From CAYVQU01 sp964453155 (GTDB taxonomy: Bacteria; Chloroflexota; Anaerolineae; Anaerolineales; UBA11858), in contig CAYVQU010000002.1 of NCBI GenBank assembly GCA_964453155.1, forward strand, positions 1 to 64,000: 64,000 bases of DNA, written 5' to 3'. Positions 61,601 through 64,000 of the stretch are shown piece after piece; within the stretch, counting starts at the first letter, position 1, and each line of letters begins with the position of its first letter. A program made the position numbers and the translations under genes. The notes beneath the pieces are model-generated. The model ran no database searches, was not told the DNA's origin, and saw only the letters and a list, made by a program, of their open reading frames with translations.

Positions 61601-62151
61601 ATGGAACCGAACTCAGTTCCCATGATAGCAAGCGGATGTGGCTAGATGGTGAGGCCACCATGATGATGGGCGGTTCGTGGGATATCTCGTTTTTCGAAGG
61701 GCAGGCTCCCGATTTTGAGTGGAGTATTTTTGCCATCCCTGCGCCGGAGGGGCAAACGCAATACGTAACTTTCCATCCCGACGCAGCCATTGGTCTGAGT
61801 GCGGCATCCCCACATAAAGCTGAAGCCAAAATCTTCTTGGAATGGTTGACAACCCCCAAAGTGGCCGAATTGCTCAATAATGAACTGCCGGGCTTTTTCT
61901 CCATGCAAAGCTACGCGCCCGAAATTCAAAACGAACACGCCAATACCTTCTTGGGTCTCAACCAGGGTCGAGGTACCGATGTCCGCTGGCCGTACCCGGT
62001 CCTGCGGGACAGCATCCCCGATGGATTTGCGCTGATGAAAGATGGAACCGCCGCGGTCATTCGAGAAGAAATGACACCCCAAGAAGCTGCTGATGCCCTG
62101 CAAGCAGGCTTGGCCCAATGGTTTAAACCGGCGCAAGTCTGTGGAAAATAA
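58603..62151 (+). CDS. Three-part fusion: type-1 binding protein, pentameric ligand-gated ion channel, type-2 sugar-binding protein
   Basis: The 1182-residue protein starts with a signal anchor (about 10-30). Residues about 40-420 are a LivJ-type periplasmic binding domain (VAVVGPMSGKNQAKG; YIDQINAQGGINGKPV). Residues about 440-625 match the pentameric ligand-gated ion channel ligand-binding domain (YTVDFYLWFRYRG; FYDYPFDEQDVEIKF, a Pro-loop without cysteines). Four helices follow: TM1 about 628-651, TM2 656-680, TM3 684-712, TM4 731-752, with YTVALDYVFYMMY and RILYPVVILGCGIFF like ELIC. After a linker, residues about 789-1182 are an SBP_bac_1 sugar-type domain (GSWRVEDDEQMTRILDIF; VSHGVYYNQDIFDELGL). 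Channel topology puts both binding domains outside. One uninterrupted frame supports a real fusion. Ligands and ion are unknown. Confidence 0.88.
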   Translation: MAKRKWNPGIEVLVAIIGMVGLAALAFSQISALSASSEAWHVAVVGPMSGKNQAKGQEMVQGVSLYIDQINAQGGINGKPVRLLPPYDDQNDPDLARQAAEKIAAESQALVVFGHRSTEASVAGGAIYQEYGVPAISGSEAETEGNDWYFRTTSSNQDQAIFLANYVRRILGQETVSIIFDQDTYGTSIAENFEYTFQGLGGEIKFKWSFDTQTGDLEAQIDEIVTALLKARNDNPGMLFMSTHGNEAVKIVTALRRKGLKYAIIGTDSLGTPAMGEKFATYPEEQSQPGYLSDGIYAVTDVLFDVGGEEAAQFKNYFIKAYGEDPGSRAATYYNAAIAAFHAMEQADLQGDSINLAADRLKIRNQLLALNNLNNIATGIGGPVFFDDHGDVVKAMSMGIFDHQKFISALTQLKPITDLNRIPDLNAELAAGRVHVVNGEYMLQTNVVYAGMDINEISNLDIKNSSYTVDFYLWFRYRGDFEPDNIEFINIKGKTNLGEPIIHDVIDGVTHKLYRIKTEFIGDFSFYDYPFDEQDVEIKFRHISMTRDQLLYVVDVVGIRETASQDILAKFDRAQVLDSIDTWEATTVKFFQDSLHNESTLGSPHFFDTVSDIEYSRFNANIGLKRDVLSFTIKNLLPLFAIIILAYIAALLAPAQFAITNAILRGSLLTVAFFHIKLSNDLPGIGYTVALDYVFYMMYVLIVLLLILTVLSHNDHQNNQLKRARVFNQIGRILYPVVILGCGIFFVTRFDLLTRFNVAGMAESEALTATADEAAAPTASPGEGAADEAVVLTLGSWRVEDDEQMTRILDIFNAEHPDITVKFSPGVEYQPTLTFQLENGIAPDLFYISSYSFSQNLFKRGFLETVNDVPGLNESFPAAAIAAWATDDGTVYGVPFLAVSHGVYYNQDIFDELGLAIPTTWEEFLTVSEQIKAAGYIPLANAPGQHGAFAEEVFMNLAPNFIGGQTGREQYLTGERCFNDAHTTAAYQAVLDLGPYLPENGTELSSHDSKRMWLDGEATMMMGGSWDISFFEGQAPDFEWSIFAIPAPEGQTQYVTFHPDAAIGLSAASPHKAEAKIFLEWLTTPKVAELLNNELPGFFSMQSYAPEIQNEHANTFLGLNQGRGTDVRWPYPVLRDSIPDGFALMKDGTAAVIREEMTPQEAADALQAGLAQWFKPAQVCGK

Positions 62152-62290
62152 TCGCTGAATAGGACACGGAGCATTCCAATGTTCTACATTGGAACGAGAT
62201 ACGCACTGGGGTATTCTGGTTATAGTGCTCTGCGTCGTAACCAAACCAGCACACTCCGCGTGCCGTTAATCCATGATAGAATGCCCCGGC

Positions 62291-62506
62291 ATGGATACCT
62301 TACGCTATCGCCTCATTGCTCAAATATTTTTCGTTTTCGGAGGAGTTTCTCTGGCCTGCCGTCCAGTGATGACCATTGGTTGGCAGGAAATGTTGATATT
62401 GATCGTAATCTTGGGGATATTGATCGGACCAGCGTTATTCCGGTTGTATAAACGGTGGGATGAGTTTCAGCGGTGGCGATCCAGAGATCAAGATAAGCAG
62501 GATTAA
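62291..62506 (+). CDS. Tiny membrane protein, unknown
   Basis: The 71-residue frame from the ATG at 62291 has two hydrophobic segments (about residues 8-24 and 31-47), then a charged tail (RLYKRWDEFQRWRSRDQD). GWQEMLILIVILG recalls the start of TatA, but the following FGP and amphipathic helix are missing, so I do not call it TatA. It overlaps the convergent glycosyltransferase-like gene by four bases. It may be real because charge and hydrophobicity are well partitioned; evidence is thin. Confidence 0.4.
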   Translation: MDTLRYRLIAQIFFVFGGVSLACRPVMTIGWQEMLILIVILGILIGPALFRLYKRWDEFQRWRSRDQDKQD

Positions 62507-64000
62507 TGACCGATACTTTTCGGAATAGCTGGTACCGATAAGGGGCAAATCAATTCTTCGGGATCGGGTACTCGAGTAAAAATTTGTGGTTCGGTACCTA
62601 ATACTGCCACGGCTGCTGCTTCAACTTCGTGTATGGAGCGACCACGGCAACCAATAATTAACACATCAGCAGCGTGAAAAATATCGGGGGGAGATGGTAA
62701 CAAGGGCAAGATTACCTGTTTGGCACCATTGGTACTCAATGTTGTTAGCACTAACCTAGAGAACGGTTGAATCCGATAGCCACGGGTACCATCGCCTTGT
62801 CTGGCCCAAAAATAACGCGGGTACAAACCCCGCCCCACGAAAGCCAGGGCATCCGGTTGTTGCAAGAACTGCTCAAAATCAGCTGGTTCATAATCAGTTT
62901 GAGTCAGTAATGCTTCTTGGGATAACGTATTGAGCACCTCTTCGGTTGTAACGGGGTGATAGCGGAGCGGAATCGTTCGGTCTAAAGCCGTAATAGTAAG
63001 CATGAAAACTACAAATGGAACCAAACTCCAAGCTCCCACCGTAAATGAAAGTGGTCTTACAACTATTTCATCAGATTCTAGCTTTGGGGAAAATCCAAAA
63101 AGGGTTAACCCGACCCAGATCAGCTGAAGCAATCCCAACGCGAAATAGAGCAATACAACCCAATTGATCGGCACAATATAACGCCCCCCGCCATTCCGGG
63201 CCAGGGCGGTAGCCGTATTGTAAGCCAAGTAAATTCCCATGGGTATCAATCCAGCTAAATGCCATTTTTGGAACGCTTTTGCAATTCCCAAGGCCAGAAT
63301 CAACAAATTGATGGCGATGGCAATTTTATCGATGAGGGGTAAATCCATCAACCAGTCATCTGCAGTATCTCGCCAGTAGCGACTGCTTTCAAAAATAGTA
63401 CCCGTTCGGATTTCGTTCGGAAAATGGGCCAAGATAGACTGGGTTGGCAGGATCAGCACACTGGTGATGAGATTATGACTAAAGTAGTTAAAAATTCGAT
63501 AAACTGTCCCGTAACGGTGAAATTCAGGTTCAACCGGTTGAGCGGCTTGAACAGTAGGTTGAGGACTTCCAGCCTCAACTTGTTCAGCAGTAGTGGTTAC
63601 GGCTTGATCAGTTGAAAGAGTTGTAGGTGTGGGGCTGGGAACCGGGGTTGTTTTGGGCTGGATCAATGGATTAGCTTTGGAATTAGGTGAGGGCGCCCCT
63701 CGAAAACCACTATCGAACACCAGTGCGATTTGATGCGTAAAGAAAAATGGGTTTCCCGATATAGACCAACTTCGCCACATCCAGGGTGAGACAACCAAAA
63801 GAAAGGAAATTATGACAATGGCTACGTATTTCAGGCTGGTTTTCAGATCTAGTCCAAAAACCATAATTATTCCTACCAAGGCCGCCAAAAAGACGACCAG
63901 GCCATTGAAACGAAACATAATCAACAACCCCAGTAATCCCCCTAAAAGTATGGCGTAACCTGGACTTTTGTGCGGTTTTCGCAGCCAAAGGAACATCAGG
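62503..64000 (-). CDS. Membrane glycosyltransferase-like protein, truncated by the window end
   Basis: At least 497 residues, with no start inside the window that I trust; the ATG at 63996 begins mid-protein, within helices typical of the GT39/PMT-like fold (GYAILLGGLLGLLIMFRFNGL). About eight helices follow, with a low-complexity Pro/Thr loop (PKTTPVPSPTPTTLSTDQ) between two of them, then an extracytoplasmic C-terminal domain. The catalytic acidic motif expected in the first loop would lie outside the window. An oligosaccharide-lipid-dependent mannosyl-type transferase is likely but unproven. Confidence 0.65.
   Translation of the reverse strand, partial: LMFLWLRKPHKSPGYAILLGGLLGLLIMFRFNGLVVFLAALVGIIMVFGLDLKTSLKYVAIVIISFLLVVSPWMWRSWSISGNPFFFTHQIALVFDSGFRGAPSPNSKANPLIQPKTTPVPSPTPTTLSTDQAVTTTAEQVEAGSPQPTVQAAQPVEPEFHRYGTVYRIFNYFSHNLITSVLILPTQSILAHFPNEIRTGTIFESSRYWRDTADDWLMDLPLIDKIAIAINLLILALGIAKAFQKWHLAGLIPMGIYLAYNTATALARNGGGRYIVPINWVVLLYFALGLLQLIWVGLTLFGFSPKLESDEIVVRPLSFTVGAWSLVPFVVFMLTITALDRTIPLRYHPVTTEEVLNTLSQEALLTQTDYEPADFEQFLQQPDALAFVGRGLYPRYFWARQGDGTRGYRIQPFSRLVLTTLSTNGAKQVILPLLPSPPDIFHAADVLIIGCRGRSIHEVEAAAVAVLGTEPQIFTRVPDPEELICPLSVPAIPKSIGH

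Noticed and set aside
62291..62506. TatA translocase subunit
   Set aside because: GWQEMLILIVILG resembles the TatA start, but the FGPxKLPE hinge and the amphipathic helix are missing.

Overview
This window looks like a chromosomal segment of a Chloroflexota bacterium, probably Anaerolineae-like. That assignment is inference from gene content. The signs are signal-anchored TPR proteins with TPTPTR linkers, a HrcA/CIRCE-controlled groESL, RNase J, polyphosphate glucokinase, a T-box leader in front of ileS, DtxR-FeoA proteins, lipoprotein-type export components, and no outer-membrane or LPS genes. I saw no rRNA, tRNA, CRISPR array or phage genes.

Layout. 0-9 kb: a small membrane protein and a papain-like hydrolase, then glgX, trmD, two paralogous TPR proteins and groES-groEL with an exact CIRCE operator. 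9-17.4 kb: gltB-gltD, a strong promoter/terminator pair that probably makes a small RNA, and RNase J. 17.4-28 kb: a haem-pathway oxidase beside a PucC-type transporter, two DUF4491-like proteins, pcm, ppgK, a REP-associated transposase inside its REP sequences, and several small enzymes. 28-33.7 kb: a MacAB-like export operon (permease, adaptor, ATPase) and a response regulator. 33.8-49.2 kb: a metal-homeostasis island with two complete ferrous-iron (Feo) systems. Both FeoBs are split into separate G-protein and membrane polypeptides, but at different points. Each has DtxR-family regulators, and a CDF metal exporter lies beside the second. Between the Feo systems sit an Fe-S aldo/keto reductase, a methyltransferase-SDR-methyltransferase cassette bounded by inverted repeats and carrying two MITE-like elements, and a lipase-like hydrolase. 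49.4-57 kb: a GH94 phosphorylase, a T-box leader, a ClbS-like protein, an unusual isoleucyl-tRNA synthetase and a second Y1 transposase. 57-64 kb: a ThuA-like protein, an SDR, a 1182-residue receptor-channel fusion, a tiny membrane protein and a truncated glycosyltransferase-like protein.

The most striking gene is 58603-62151. It joins a type-1 periplasmic binding domain, a complete pentameric ligand-gated ion channel (extracellular domain plus four membrane helices) and a type-2 sugar-type solute-binding domain in one polypeptide. Topology would place both binding domains outside the cell, so this may be an ion channel gated or tuned by two nutrient sensors.

The second theme is repeats. Several unrelated families of short palindromes fill the intergenic gaps. 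Some have entered genes in frame (ileS, the second transposase, the ThuA gene) or supply stop codons (a DtxR gene, the ThuA gene). Three genes (glgX, trmD, the first TPR gene) have a -10 box exactly six bases before the start codon, which suggests leaderless mRNAs.
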